NCBI GenBank assembly: GCA_002347025.1
Contig: DEAE01000010.1
Span: 77,707-141,706, forward strand
DNA: 64,000 nt
Direction of reading: 5' to 3'
DNA from: Acidobacteria bacterium UBA2990
Lineage (GTDB): Bacteria > Acidobacteriota > Vicinamibacteria > Vicinamibacterales > UBA8438
In this document: piece by piece, positions 25,126 through 34,746 of the stretch
Layout: the number at the start of each line of letters is the position of its first letter
Numbering within the stretch: position 1 is the first letter of the stretch
Translations under genes and position numbers: made by a program
The notes under the pieces: generated by a model
Database searches by the model: none
Told to the model about the DNA's origin: nothing
Seen by the model: the letters and a program-made list of their open reading frames with translations, nothing else

Positions 25126-27846
25126 GTGCCAGGTGCATTTGGTGCCTATCGGGTTATGCACCAACTTGGTGTCGGAGTTCTGGGCCCGGTCTTTCGGGGT
25201 TATTCCCCGGAAGGCGATTGTTTGGTGGCGGTCAAGGCGTTTCAGCTTGAAGTAATTCCTGAGCAGGCTGTCCAGTTTGCTGACAGGCTCGATGCGATCG
25301 TGGCTCTTGGTTCTCTGCACCCCTCCCAAGTTCGGCCGTTGGGCTCTGGTGTTACAGACGATGTGCCTTTTATTGCCTACGAGTATGTGGCAGCAGAGTC
25401 TTTGGATGTTGGAATTCGCCGATTTGCTAAGGCCCCGGTCGAGACAGTAGTGCCTCTGGTTTTGCAGCTTTCGGCCGCTCTCGACGCCGCCCATGGGCAC
25501 GGGCTGTGTCACGGGGCTCTGCACTTTCGCGATATTTTTTCGGCCCCTGATCTGGCTAGAGTTACCGGTTTCGGAATCCAGGCTGCACTTCAAAGTGTCG
25601 GGCTGAGGGGCCCGCTTCGTCGACCCTTTGCCGCGCCGGAACAGATTGCTGACAAAGATTGGGATGCTGCTGCTGATCGATTTGCCCTGGCTGCTGTCAC
25701 CTATGAGCTGCTTACAGGGAAACGGGCTGGTGGAGATGAGAGCCAGTTGTCTGGTCAACTCTCAGGGGTTGCAGTAGGGCGTCGCCTGTTGGATTTGGTG
25801 AAGGTGTTTGCAGAGGCCCTGTCGGAGGATCCGGTTGAGCGGCCAGAGTCGGCTCTGCTGTTTGCCGAGCAGCTTTCCGAGGCTGTCGATTGGGACAGTG
25901 CAGGGCGAGTTTTGGGCCCGGTCGGCGTAAGTAGGGTTGAGAATGACTTAAAGTTGGATTCGTTTGATGCCTCCTCGGTGGCTAATGGTGGCGCCGAGGT
26001 ATCTTTTTCTAGCCATGACGTCAAGACCGTTCTCGAGGAAGACGCTATGCCCAAAAGTGATGAACGGAACGGGAAATCACAGTCCGGAGCTAAGCTTGAT
26101 TGGACCGAGCATTCGTTGGACCGTGGCCTGCCTGAAGAGGTTCAGGGGTCTGATAGCTACGAGCCGAGGCCGGTGGGTTCGCCATCTGGATCAGAGAGAG
26201 AGGCTGATCTGGAGGTGAGCAAAGATCTTGACCGACTAGATTTAAGCAGGGGCAGCGGCGATGAGGGTGTCGGTGATGAAGGGTATTCCAGTGCGCTGGA
26301 TGCAATTGCCAGTCGAACTGAAGTCGAATCAGTTGCTGGAAGTCCTAAACCCTCGACCGTTGGTTCCATGTCTAGCTCGGACCTGGTCGGCGGAAGCGAA
26401 GAGACTGAGGACGGCTCTCTATCGGGGAAGCTTGGCGGGTCTGGTACAGAACCGGAATTTGATTGGGACGTCTCAGAGCAAGCCGAGGCGGCATTGGAAG
26501 AGATTGAGAGCGAAGGCCGTTCAAAGGGGAATGAGCACCGAGAAGTTGAGGAGGAGCTCTCCAGTGCCGATGATACAACCACTGGACCCGATCAGACCGC
26601 TGGAGACCGGTTGGCTGCTATTCAGGCTCGCTATAGGTCAGACGACCGTCCTGAGGCAATGGCAGCTACAGAGGATGAGAAAGCGGTTGCCGAATATGAG
26701 CCGATAAAGATGCAAGATTTGAAAGATCGCCTAGGTGAAGATGGTGCCGAATCTGAAGACCGGTATGGAGAGGACGAGGGGCTGGAAGATGAAACGAGCC
26801 TCGAGGTTAGTGGCGCCCAGGATGATGGTGTAAGTGAAGAAACCCGGTTTGAATACGGGTCGCCGTCAGAGTCCGATGTCGAGGATAACCCGAACGATGA
26901 ACAATTTCCTTTGCTTACTGATGAGGCCTACGGCTATCGGCCAGGGGGAGACGACCAAGAGGTGTCATTGGAGGACTTTGTTGAACCGCCAGACAGTATT
27001 CGTAATCGCCGGTGGGTGCCAATAGCAGCAACTTCGTGCGCTGTTGCTGTTGTTTTAGGACTCTTGGGTCTAGGCTCCCGTTGGATGACGGAGGGGGCTG
27101 GTTCTGAGGCAGTTGAGTCGCCTGCGTTGGCAAGATCGCTTCCTGTTGAAGAAGAGGCGGTAGCTGTAGGTTCAAATCCCGCGCCAAGGGAAGTGCCTCC
27201 GCCAAGAGGCGATGTTCCAGGACTTCCCCTCGTCGACCGACTTGATCCCCAGACTGATAGGCTGGCCGCGAGCCAGTCTTCGGTGTATGGGCCAGAAAAT
27301 GTAGAAGCCGACTCTCCGCTGGAGAGCGGACATGAGGATGAAACGCCGTCTTTCGCTTCTAGTCTTGATCCAGCTTTGGTAGTCCCAGTGGGTCGGCTGC
27401 TGGTGCGGTCGACACCTCCAGGAGCTCAGGTGATGCTTGACGGTGAGTCGCGTGGAACGACGCCTTTGGCAGTGGCTGAATTGCCCTATGGTGACTATAC
27501 ACTCAGTGTGAGTCTAGAAGGTTTTGAGTCTAGAGAGCAGTTGTTGACTGTTTCGTCAGACGACCCTATCGTGGCGCTTAATGTCGAATTGGGACAGTCA
27601 ATTATGTCTATGGCTGCCTCGAATGGGGTAGGATCAATCTCCGTCGAAACGCGGCCGGCAGGGGCAGAGGTTTGGCTTGACCGGCGGTTCGTTGGCGAAA
27701 CACCGATGCTAATACCTGATGTCACACCTGGTGCCCACGTTGTGGAGTTTAGGCAAATGGGTTACCGCGACTGGGCGACCAATGTGAGTGTTGACCCTTC
27801 CGAGCAGGCTCGTGTGGCTGCGTCGCTCGACCACGCTCGGCCATGA
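25126..27846 (+). CDS. Membrane pseudokinase with acidic linker and two PEGA domains
   Basis: Large protein of 906 residues from GTG 25126. Residues 1-260 are kinase-like: glycine loop LGVGVLGPVF and VAVK (Lys37) remain, but the HRD region reads LCHGALHFRDIF (catalytic Asp replaced by Ala131) and DFG reads TGFG (Asp replaced by Gly148), so it should not phosphorylate. Then come about 370 acidic, Ser/Asp/Glu-rich residues without repeats, a transmembrane segment (about 631-651), a Pro/Glu-rich spacer and two PEGA domains (about 756-822 and 835-903) outside the membrane. CTG 25096 lies nine bases after a perfect GGAGGT and would add ten residues; it may be the real start. The 3' end overlaps carA by ATGA. 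Role unknown; likely a scaffold or sensor. Confidence 0.85.
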   Translation: MPGAFGAYRVMHQLGVGVLGPVFRGYSPEGDCLVAVKAFQLEVIPEQAVQFADRLDAIVALGSLHPSQVRPLGSGVTDDVPFIAYEYVAAESLDVGIRRFAKAPVETVVPLVLQLSAALDAAHGHGLCHGALHFRDIFSAPDLARVTGFGIQAALQSVGLRGPLRRPFAAPEQIADKDWDAAADRFALAAVTYELLTGKRAGGDESQLSGQLSGVAVGRRLLDLVKVFAEALSEDPVERPESALLFAEQLSEAVDWDSAGRVLGPVGVSRVENDLKLDSFDASSVANGGAEVSFSSHDVKTVLEEDAMPKSDERNGKSQSGAKLDWTEHSLDRGLPEEVQGSDSYEPRPVGSPSGSEREADLEVSKDLDRLDLSRGSGDEGVGDEGYSSALDAIASRTEVESVAGSPKPSTVGSMSSSDLVGGSEETEDGSLSGKLGGSGTEPEFDWDVSEQAEAALEEIESEGRSKGNEHREVEEELSSADDTTTGPDQTAGDRLAAIQARYRSDDRPEAMAATEDEKAVAEYEPIKMQDLKDRLGEDGAESEDRYGEDEGLEDETSLEVSGAQDDGVSEETRFEYGSPSESDVEDNPNDEQFPLLTDEAYGYRPGGDDQEVSLEDFVEPPDSIRNRRWVPIAATSCAVAVVLGLLGLGSRWMTEGAGSEAVESPALARSLPVEEEAVAVGSNPAPREVPPPRGDVPGLPLVDRLDPQTDRLAASQSSVYGPENVEADSPLESGHEDETPSFASSLDPALVVPVGRLLVRSTPPGAQVMLDGESRGTTPLAVAELPYGDYTLSVSLEGFESREQLLTVSSDDPIVALNVELGQSIMSMAASNGVGSISVETRPAGAEVWLDRRFVGETPMLIPDVTPGAHVVEFRQMGYRDWATNVSVDPSEQARVAASLDHARP

Positions 27847-28994
27847 ACGCTGTAATAGCCCTCGAAAACGGAATCTGGTATCAGGGTACGGCCGCCGGAG
27901 CTGCTGGAGTCGTTGCTGGTGAAGTTGTGTTTAACACCAGCATGACTGGTTACCAGGAAATCCTTACCGATCCTTCGTATGCGGGTCAGATTGTGACGAT
28001 GACCTGTCCCCAGATTGGAAACTATGGAGTGGCTGCCGAAGACACTGAGTCTGGGCGGCCTCAGGTCGCAGGTTTTATCGTCCGAGAAGCCTCCCCAATT
28101 GCAAGCAACTGGAGGGCTACCGGCACGTTACGAGATTATTTGGTTGAGCATGGGATTGTGGCTATCGCTGGCATTGATACACGTGCGTTGACCAGAGTTC
28201 TGCGAAACGCAGGGGTCATGCGTGGGGTGATCGCTACGGGGGCAGTCGAACCTGAGGAACTTGTTAGCCAGGCCTTGTCGGTAAAGCCGATGGAAGGTTC
28301 GGATCTGGTCTCCACAGTAACTTGCGCTGAACCGTTCGACTGGCCCGTGATAAGTGATAAAGGAGCATGCGAGGCTCTAGAGCCCGATGCTTTTCGCCTG
28401 CCGCCTGAACGGCACTCGGACCGCCTCCTTCGCGTTGCTGCTTACGACTTAGGACTCAAGCGCAACATTCTTCGGCGATTTTCGGCATATGGATGTCAGG
28501 TGCGTGTGTTTCCGGCTACGACGCCGGCGAAGGACTTGTTGGCTACTAAGCCAGATGGTGTCTTTCTTAGTAACGGTCCTGGAGACCCGGCTCCGCTGGA
28601 CTACGCCGTTGCCAACACTAGAGAGGTACTTCAGGCTGGTGTGCCTGTGTTTGGGATTTGTCTTGGACATCAAGTTCTGGCTCGGGCCTTTGGTGGAACG
28701 ACCTACAAACTGAAGTTTGGCCATAGGGGAGCAAATCATCCAGTTAAGCAGCTCTCTACTGGTCAAGTTGAGATCACCAGTCAGAACCATGGGTTTGCGG
28801 TTGATCCAGAATCTCTGCCTGACGATGTGGAAGTGACTCACCTTAATCTTTATGATGGCACTGTTGAGGGGTTGAGGCATAAACAGCAGGCTGCTTTTTC
28901 TGTTCAATACCATCCTGAGGCTTCTCCAGGCCCCCACGATGCTGATTATCTATTCTCCAAGTTCCTTGAGGAAATGGTGCGTCGTTCTAGGTAG
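27843..28994 (+). CDS. carA: Carbamoyl-phosphate synthase small (glutaminase) subunit
   Basis: Releases ammonia from glutamine for carbamoyl phosphate synthesis (arginine and pyrimidines); 383 residues. The N-terminal CPSase domain is standard (VVFNTSMTGYQEILTDPSYAG), and the class I amidotransferase domain has the nucleophile in FGICLGHQVLARAFGG and the His/Glu pair in YHPEASPGPHD. The ATG overlaps the stop of the pseudokinase gene (ATGA), so its translation is coupled to that gene. carB follows 18 bases downstream. Confidence 0.97.
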   Translation: MNAVIALENGIWYQGTAAGAAGVVAGEVVFNTSMTGYQEILTDPSYAGQIVTMTCPQIGNYGVAAEDTESGRPQVAGFIVREASPIASNWRATGTLRDYLVEHGIVAIAGIDTRALTRVLRNAGVMRGVIATGAVEPEELVSQALSVKPMEGSDLVSTVTCAEPFDWPVISDKGACEALEPDAFRLPPERHSDRLLRVAAYDLGLKRNILRRFSAYGCQVRVFPATTPAKDLLATKPDGVFLSNGPGDPAPLDYAVANTREVLQAGVPVFGICLGHQVLARAFGGTTYKLKFGHRGANHPVKQLSTGQVEITSQNHGFAVDPESLPDDVEVTHLNLYDGTVEGLRHKQQAAFSVQYHPEASPGPHDADYLFSKFLEEMVRRSR

Positions 28995-29012
28995 AGCGGG
29001 GCCCTACTGCAT

Positions 29013-32000
29013 ATGCCACGTCGTACGGACATCTCTCGCATCTTGGTAGTGGGCTCGGGCCCGATAGTTATCGGGCAAGCCTGTGAGTTCGACTATTCAG
29101 GCACTCAGGCTTGTAAGGCCTTGCGCGCAGAAGGTCTTGAGGTGGTGCTGGTGAATTCGAATCCGGCAACCATCATGACAGATCCAGAGGTGGCTGACCG
29201 GACTTATGTGGAACCATTGACATGGGAGGTTCTTCGGTCGGTTATTGAAGTGGAACGCCCTGATGCACTGCTGCCAACCGTCGGAGGGCAGACGGCGCTC
29301 AATTTAGCTGTTGAGCTTGATGCCAACGGGGTGCTCGAAGAATTCGGGGTCTCGCTAATCGGTGCATCTATTGATGCGATCATGGTTGCTGAAGATCGCC
29401 TGAAGTTTCGTGAGGCGATGCAGTCCATCGACGTAGACGTGCCAGAGAGTTCCTACGCGAAATCACTTGATGAGGCGTTGAAAGTAGTCGAGCGGTTAGG
29501 TTTTCCCGCAATCATTAGGCCCTCTTTTACCCTCGGCGGCGTCGGAGGTGGTATCGCTTATAACATCGAGGAACTGCGCGAAGTTGTCACTCGGGGAATC
29601 GAACTAAGTCCCGTGCATGAAATCCTTATTGAGGAGTCCGTCATTGGTTGGAAGGAGTTCGAGCTTGAGGTGATGCGTGACGGAGTAGATAATTTCGTGG
29701 TTGTCTGCTCGATTGAGAACATCGACCCAATGGGGGTCCATACCGGTGACAGTATTACTGTAGCCCCAGCGTTGACCCTTACTGACAAGGAATATCAGCG
29801 GATGCGCGATGTCGCCCGCCGTATCATACGTCGTGTCGGTGTCGAAACTGGTGGGTCGAATATCCAGTTTGCTGTTAATCCGACAGATGGCCGAATGGTA
29901 GCCATCGAGATGAATCCTAGGGTGTCGCGCTCTTCAGCCCTTGCTTCAAAAGCAACTGGATTTCCCATAGCGAAGATTGCTGCTAAGCTCGCCCTCGGCT
30001 ATCGGCTCGACGAAATCCCCAATGACATTACTAGGCTTACACCGGCGTCTTTCGAGCCAACTATTGATTATGTGGTCGTTAAGGTCCCCCGTTGGACCTT
30101 CGAAAAGTTTCCCCAGGCTGATTGCACTCTAATGACGCAAATGAAGTCTGTTGGGGAAGCAATGGCAATTGGAAGGACGTTCAAGGAAGCCTTCCTAAAG
30201 GGAATTCGGTCACTAGACATTGGCAAGAGCGGCCAACTCTTGAGGCAAGAGGGGACAGATCACGACGATGCGAAGCTTCAACGTCAACTCATAGTTCCGA
30301 CACACCGGCGGATGTTTTCTTTGTTTGAAGCACTTCGACGGGGGTGGAGCATCGACCAGGTACATGAGCTGACACAGATTGATCGCTGGTTTATTGCACA
30401 GTTTGCTGACATTGTGGAATTACAGAAGTCCGCCAGTCTGGTCGGTGCCCGCGAAATTTCGGCAAACTTGATGGAAACTTTGAAGAAAACGGGATTTGGC
30501 CACGAGGAACTCGGTGAGGCGCTGGGGGTAGACCCGATGGTCATCGACTCTAGGTGCCGCGAATTTGGGTTGAAACGAGTTTATAAGCGGATTGATACTT
30601 GTGCAGCTGAATTTGAATCCTTTACGCCTTATCTTTACGGAACCTACGAGCAGGAATGTGAGTCAGCCCCTACCAGCGTGGACAAGGTAGTTATTCTCGG
30701 TTCTGGGCCAAACCGCATCGGACAGGGCATCGAATTTGACTATTGTTGCTGTCATGCAGCATTTGCGCTCAAGGAGGCTGGGCTAGAGACGATAATGGTC
30801 AACTGTAATCCTGAAACAGTTTCGACCGACTATGACTCAGTCGACCGGCTTTATTTTGAGCCTCTTACGCTTGAAGATGTTTCGGCTGTCATCGAGACAG
30901 AGCGAGCTGCCGGTGGCAATGTTTCTTGCATCGTCCAGTTCGGGGGCCAGACTCCACTGAAATTGGCCCTCGGGTTGCAGCAGACTGGTGTTACGATTCT
31001 AGGAACCCCCCCAGACTCAATCGATTTAGCTGAAGACCGCAAGCGATTTGCATCGTTGCTTTGGGAACTTGGTATTCCTCAGGCCCCAAGTGGGGTGGCT
31101 ACCTCTCGGCAGGAGGCGCGAGAGGTAGCTTCGGGGATTAGCTATCCCTTGGTAGTCCGGCCTTCGTACGTGCTGGGTGGCCGAGCGATGGCTATTGTCT
31201 ATGATGCAGCAGCACTTGATCGCTATATGACTGAAGCGGTTGATGCATCCCCAGAGCATCCAGTGCTAATCGATAAATTTCTGGAGGATGCTTTCGAACT
31301 CGATGTTGACGCGGTGGCTGATTCCACTGGCGCGGTCGTAATCGGGGGGGTTATGGAGCACATCGAGGAGGCTGGTATTCATTCAGGTGATAGCTCTTGC
31401 GTGGTTCCTCCCTATCTGGTTCCAGAAAACCATCTGGTGACTATTCGGGACTACACCCGTCGAGTGGCCCGAGCACTTAAAGTAGTCGGGCTTGTTAATG
31501 CTCAGTTTGCCATCAAGGACGACACAGTCTACGTGCTTGAGGTCAATCCGCGTGCGTCTCGTACGGTCCCATACCTGTCGAAGGCGACAGGGGTGCCCCT
31601 CGCGAAGGTTGCAGCCCAAGTAATGGCTGGTAAGACACTTGCCGGTATGGGCTTGATTGATGACTTAGAAGTTTCCGGTGTGTTTGTCAAGGCCCCGGTG
31701 TTTCCATTCGTGCGATTTCCAGGTGTAGACACCATCTTGGGGCCTGAGATGAAATCTACTGGTGAGGTTATGGGCGGGGCTGCTACTTTCGGTTCGGCCT
31801 ATGCGAAGGCCCAGTTGGCAGCTGGGCAGCGGCTTCCCAATAAAGGAACGGCATTTATTAGCGTCAATAATGATGACAAGGCTAACGTGGTTCCGATCGC
31901 CAGAGATTTGGCTGGACTGGGTTTTTCTCTCTTGGCTACCCATGGGACTGCCGCCTATTTGAGGGCGCACGGGCTAGATATTGAACCGGTTTACAAGGTT

Positions 32001-32249
32001 AATGAGGGGCGTCCTCATATTGCTGATCGACTGCTTAGCCGGGAGATTGATCTTGTTGTCAACACTCCGCTTGGGCGGGAGTCGTTCTTCGACGACCGTA
32101 CTCTGCGGCGTATAGCGACGATGCTGGGAGTGCCATGTGTCACAACTCTGACCGGTGCAGCAGCTACTGTGAGTGCGATCCGCTCGCTTCGGGATGAGGA
32201 ATTAGGAGTTCGGCCACTGCAGGAATACCATGCCTCACTGACCTCTTAG
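29013..32249 (+). CDS. carB: Carbamoyl-phosphate synthase large subunit
   Basis: Makes carbamoyl phosphate from bicarbonate, ATP and the ammonia channelled from CarA; 1078 residues, full length with both ATP-grasp halves. Visible motifs are ILVVGSGPIVIGQACEFDYS in the first half and VVILGSGPNRIGQGIEFDY in the second, with MNPRVSRSSALASKATG and VNPRASRTVPYLSKATG at the two metal sites. The C-terminal MGS-like allosteric domain is present (FISVNNDDKANVVPIARDL, ATHGTAAYLRAHG, VNTPLG). It ends the operon and converges with mazG. Confidence 0.98.
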   Translation: MPRRTDISRILVVGSGPIVIGQACEFDYSGTQACKALRAEGLEVVLVNSNPATIMTDPEVADRTYVEPLTWEVLRSVIEVERPDALLPTVGGQTALNLAVELDANGVLEEFGVSLIGASIDAIMVAEDRLKFREAMQSIDVDVPESSYAKSLDEALKVVERLGFPAIIRPSFTLGGVGGGIAYNIEELREVVTRGIELSPVHEILIEESVIGWKEFELEVMRDGVDNFVVVCSIENIDPMGVHTGDSITVAPALTLTDKEYQRMRDVARRIIRRVGVETGGSNIQFAVNPTDGRMVAIEMNPRVSRSSALASKATGFPIAKIAAKLALGYRLDEIPNDITRLTPASFEPTIDYVVVKVPRWTFEKFPQADCTLMTQMKSVGEAMAIGRTFKEAFLKGIRSLDIGKSGQLLRQEGTDHDDAKLQRQLIVPTHRRMFSLFEALRRGWSIDQVHELTQIDRWFIAQFADIVELQKSASLVGAREISANLMETLKKTGFGHEELGEALGVDPMVIDSRCREFGLKRVYKRIDTCAAEFESFTPYLYGTYEQECESAPTSVDKVVILGSGPNRIGQGIEFDYCCCHAAFALKEAGLETIMVNCNPETVSTDYDSVDRLYFEPLTLEDVSAVIETERAAGGNVSCIVQFGGQTPLKLALGLQQTGVTILGTPPDSIDLAEDRKRFASLLWELGIPQAPSGVATSRQEAREVASGISYPLVVRPSYVLGGRAMAIVYDAAALDRYMTEAVDASPEHPVLIDKFLEDAFELDVDAVADSTGAVVIGGVMEHIEEAGIHSGDSSCVVPPYLVPENHLVTIRDYTRRVARALKVVGLVNAQFAIKDDTVYVLEVNPRASRTVPYLSKATGVPLAKVAAQVMAGKTLAGMGLIDDLEVSGVFVKAPVFPFVRFPGVDTILGPEMKSTGEVMGGAATFGSAYAKAQLAAGQRLPNKGTAFISVNNDDKANVVPIARDLAGLGFSLLATHGTAAYLRAHGLDIEPVYKVNEGRPHIADRLLSREIDLVVNTPLGRESFFDDRTLRRIATMLGVPCVTTLTGAAATVSAIRSLRDEELGVRPLQEYHASLTS

Positions 32250-32304
32250 CCGCCTATCGAATTGTGACCGACTCATCGGGAAAACATATGATTTGGCAGG
32301 GTAT

Positions 32305-33150
32305 TTAGGGCGAAGGTTCGGCATCTTTTACAGCTTTCCACTCCAACTCTAGGTCGTCGGTCGTTGCCGCCTCCAGTGTACATTTCCTTTTTGCGAGTTG
32401 TTGTTCGACAGCACTGAAACGGCGGATAAATTTTTGATTCGCTGAATGTAACGCTGATTCAGGGTCGACTTTGAGTTTGCGGGCCAGGTTGGCGATCGTG
32501 AAGAGTAGATCTCCTAGTTCTTCCTCGATATGAGTCCGATCCTCAGAGGTTATCGCGTGATCCAATTCCGCCATCTCTTCGTTCACCTTGTCGATGACGT
32601 CATTGACGGTTTTCCAGTCGAAGCCAACTCTGGCTGTGCGGTTGCCGATGCGAGACGCTCGTAGCAGCGAGGGCAAAGCTTTTGGTATCCCGTCCAATAG
32701 TGTGGTGAGCTCGGATCCACCCCGTTCTTCGGTTTTGATCCGATCCCACTGTTCACTTACTTCGGTGGGTGTGAGTTCACGGAACGTCCCGAGTTTGTGG
32801 TCGCCGAAGACGTGGGGATGGCGGCGAATTAATTTTTCGATGATAGCGTTGGTGGCATCGACGATAGTTAACTGGTTCGTTTCAGCACAGACTTGGGCGA
32901 CAAAGACCACTTCAAGTAGTAGATCGCCGAGTTCCTCACACAAGGCCGCCGGGTCATCGAGGCTCATTGCTTCGACTACCTCGTACGCCTCTTCCAAAAC
33001 AAATGGACGAAGGGACGCCAAAGTCTGTTCACGGTCCCAGGCGCAGCCGTTCGGGGAACGAAGAGTGCGCATGATCTGAATAAGTCGGTCGAACCGGTCC
33101 CCTGCCGAGTGGGTGGGTGTTGGGCTATTGGGAGAAGGGGCCTTAGTCAT
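32305..33150 (-). CDS. mazG: Nucleoside triphosphate pyrophosphohydrolase MazG
   Basis: House-cleaning NTP pyrophosphatase, 281 residues, with two MazG domains. The first has LRSPNGCAWDREQTLASLRP and LCEELGDLLLEVVFVAQV; the second has VGFDWKTVNDVIDKVNEEMA and HIEEELGDLLFTIANLARKL. The EExxD-type magnesium motifs are intact in both. It begins 48 bases from the divergent DUF1844 gene start (21 bases if that gene uses its upstream ATG), with several TATA-like hexamers in between that could serve both genes. Confidence 0.94.
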   Translation of the reverse strand: MTKAPSPNSPTPTHSAGDRFDRLIQIMRTLRSPNGCAWDREQTLASLRPFVLEEAYEVVEAMSLDDPAALCEELGDLLLEVVFVAQVCAETNQLTIVDATNAIIEKLIRRHPHVFGDHKLGTFRELTPTEVSEQWDRIKTEERGGSELTTLLDGIPKALPSLLRASRIGNRTARVGFDWKTVNDVIDKVNEEMAELDHAITSEDRTHIEEELGDLLFTIANLARKLKVDPESALHSANQKFIRRFSAVEQQLAKRKCTLEAATTDDLELEWKAVKDAEPSP

Positions 33151-33198
33151 TAAGGAACAGTCTATATCTATATGCTAGCATCGGCTGAGGAGGTAGGT

Positions 33199-33477
33199 GT
33201 GAGTGCACGCCCGGAGATCTCGTTCAACGCGTTGGTCGTGTCACTTGCGACTTCTGCAGCTGTGCATCTTGGCGACGTCGTTGATTCGTCGTCTGGTAAA
33301 CGACAGTCTCCGAACATAGAGGCAGCCGGCCATATGCTTGACCTACTGGTGGTACTCGCAGATAAGACTAAAGGTAACTTGACACCTGGTGAGGAAGTGT
33401 TTCTCACCCGCGTGCTGAAGGAACTTCGCATGCGCTACGCTGAGGCTTGTAATTCAGGAGGTTCGGCCACTCCATGA
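33199..33477 (+). CDS. DUF1844 protein
   Basis: Small protein of 92 residues from GTG 33199. The whole chain follows the DUF1844 pattern: FNALVVSLATSAAVHLGDV, EAAGHMLDLLVVLADKTKGN, then LTPGEEVFLTRVLKELRMRY. Function unknown; members occur widely in Acidobacteria and Deltaproteobacteria. I chose GTG 33199 because GAGGAGGT (33187-33194) lies directly ahead with proper spacing; ATG 33172 would add nine residues but lacks such a site. Divergent from mazG and 58 bases ahead of the metallo-hydrolase gene. Confidence 0.82.
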   Translation: MSARPEISFNALVVSLATSAAVHLGDVVDSSSGKRQSPNIEAAGHMLDLLVVLADKTKGNLTPGEEVFLTRVLKELRMRYAEACNSGGSATP

Positions 33478-33535
33478 AGTTCTTTATGTCAGGTCACTCC
33501 ATCTGAGCTGGTGTCGGCTAGCTAATGGGATACTG

Positions 33536-34303
33536 ATGATGCGTGTTACTTTTCTCGGGACAGGAACCTCTTCTGGTATTCCTGTCGTTGGTTGTGATTG
33601 TTCTACATGCAGGTCAGATGACCCGCATGATCGCCGGTTGCGGCCGTCTGTTTTCTTGGAACTCTCAGATGCTACTCGTGTGCTAATCGACACCACGCCT
33701 GATTTTCGGTCGCAGGCACTCAGATTCGGACTGACTGGTCTCGATCTCATTCTCTTTACCCACTATCACGCAGATCACATTATGGGTCTTGACGATGTAA
33801 GGCCTTTCAATTTCTTTCAGAAAAGCGTGATCCCTTGTCTGGGTGACGCCTCGACTCTAGCGGCCTTACGCCGCGTCTTTGCCTATGTCTGGGATCCTGC
33901 AACTCCCAAGGGTGGGGGCCTTCCGCAGCTGCGTCTTCTCGAGATCGCCGGTCGTTTCTCGGTTGGCTGTGTTGAGGTAGTTCCGGTACCGCTTCTCCAC
34001 GGTGCACATCCAATTCTTGGCTATAGATTGGGCGATTTCGCCTATTTAACGGACTGTAGCGAGATACCGTCGTCGTCATGGCCACTGCTAGACCAGCTGG
34101 ACGTGCTGGTTCTTGATGCGTTGCGGCATCGGCCGCATCCGACACACCTGTCACTGGATCAGGCAATTGAAATAGCAGCACGGGTCGGCGCCCGTCGAAC
34201 CTACTTCACTCATATGTGTCACCATTTGCCTCACGCGGAAACGTGTGCGTCGCTGCCGCCTGGTGTGACACTCGCGCATGACGGGCTGATCATAGACTGT
34301 TAG
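33536..34303 (+). CDS. Metallo-beta-lactamase-fold hydrolase (PhnP-like)
   Basis: Zinc/manganese phosphodiesterase-like hydrolase, 255 residues. The start RVTFLGTGTSSGIPVVGCDC and CSTCRSDDPHDRRLRPS are typical of the PhnP/RNase Z-like branch, which act as phosphodiesterases. The metal motif THYHADHIMGLDD, LLHGAHPILGYRLGDFAYLTDCS and the late TYFTHMCHHLP are intact. Two ATG codons lie in tandem (33536 and 33539). No phosphonate genes are nearby, so its substrate (cyclic phosphate, lipoate-related or tRNA) remains open. Confidence 0.87.
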   Translation: MMRVTFLGTGTSSGIPVVGCDCSTCRSDDPHDRRLRPSVFLELSDATRVLIDTTPDFRSQALRFGLTGLDLILFTHYHADHIMGLDDVRPFNFFQKSVIPCLGDASTLAALRRVFAYVWDPATPKGGGLPQLRLLEIAGRFSVGCVEVVPVPLLHGAHPILGYRLGDFAYLTDCSEIPSSSWPLLDQLDVLVLDALRHRPHPTHLSLDQAIEIAARVGARRTYFTHMCHHLPHAETCASLPPGVTLAHDGLIIDC

Positions 34304-34746
34304 CATATGACTATTCGGACGCCGACTTGAATCCAGCAAAATTCTCTTCTAGCGGACTAGTGTCAAAAGTGTATCTGTTCACACGGATGCTGCTGTTCAC
34401 CCGCTCTGTGTGGTGGTGAGTGTTCCGCCAAGCGGTCTCTTCAGAGGCTAGGACATCGGGGCTTAGGTTGACCTTTTGCCTTGGCAGGTTCTGGCACGGA
34501 CCTGTTCGGGTTCGTGAGAGCTTTGGGGCTGTCTGGGTGCTCCCGATTACATGCTGGCAATGAATAGAATTTAGGAGGTCAGAGCACCGTCCTGGATTCT
34601 TGGTTATGGCCAGTGTTTTGGCACGTTTCATCGCGCCGAAAAACCTGAATCGACCGTCTGCCATTGCTGTGGAGCGGTTGTTGTTGCAGTTTATGTTTAC
34701 TTTTGTCCAGGCGCTGTTTGTATCCCTTTCGGGTCGCTGACCGGAT
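34304..34746. other. 443-base gap upstream of ribF without a clear gene
   Basis: A leftward frame of 156 codons (34311-34781) crosses this gap, but it resembles no family and overlaps the start of ribF. A rightward frame of 44 codons (ATG 34606, stop 34738-34740) ends just before ribF and has a hydrophobic C-terminal half; it lacks a good ribosome site. I see no tRNA, repeat or riboswitch that I can support, although an FMN riboswitch upstream of a ribF-type gene would be worth a covariance search. Confidence 0.4.

Noticed and set aside
28449..28937. A 162-codon leftward frame within carA
   Set aside because: Shadow of the highly conserved carA coding sequence.
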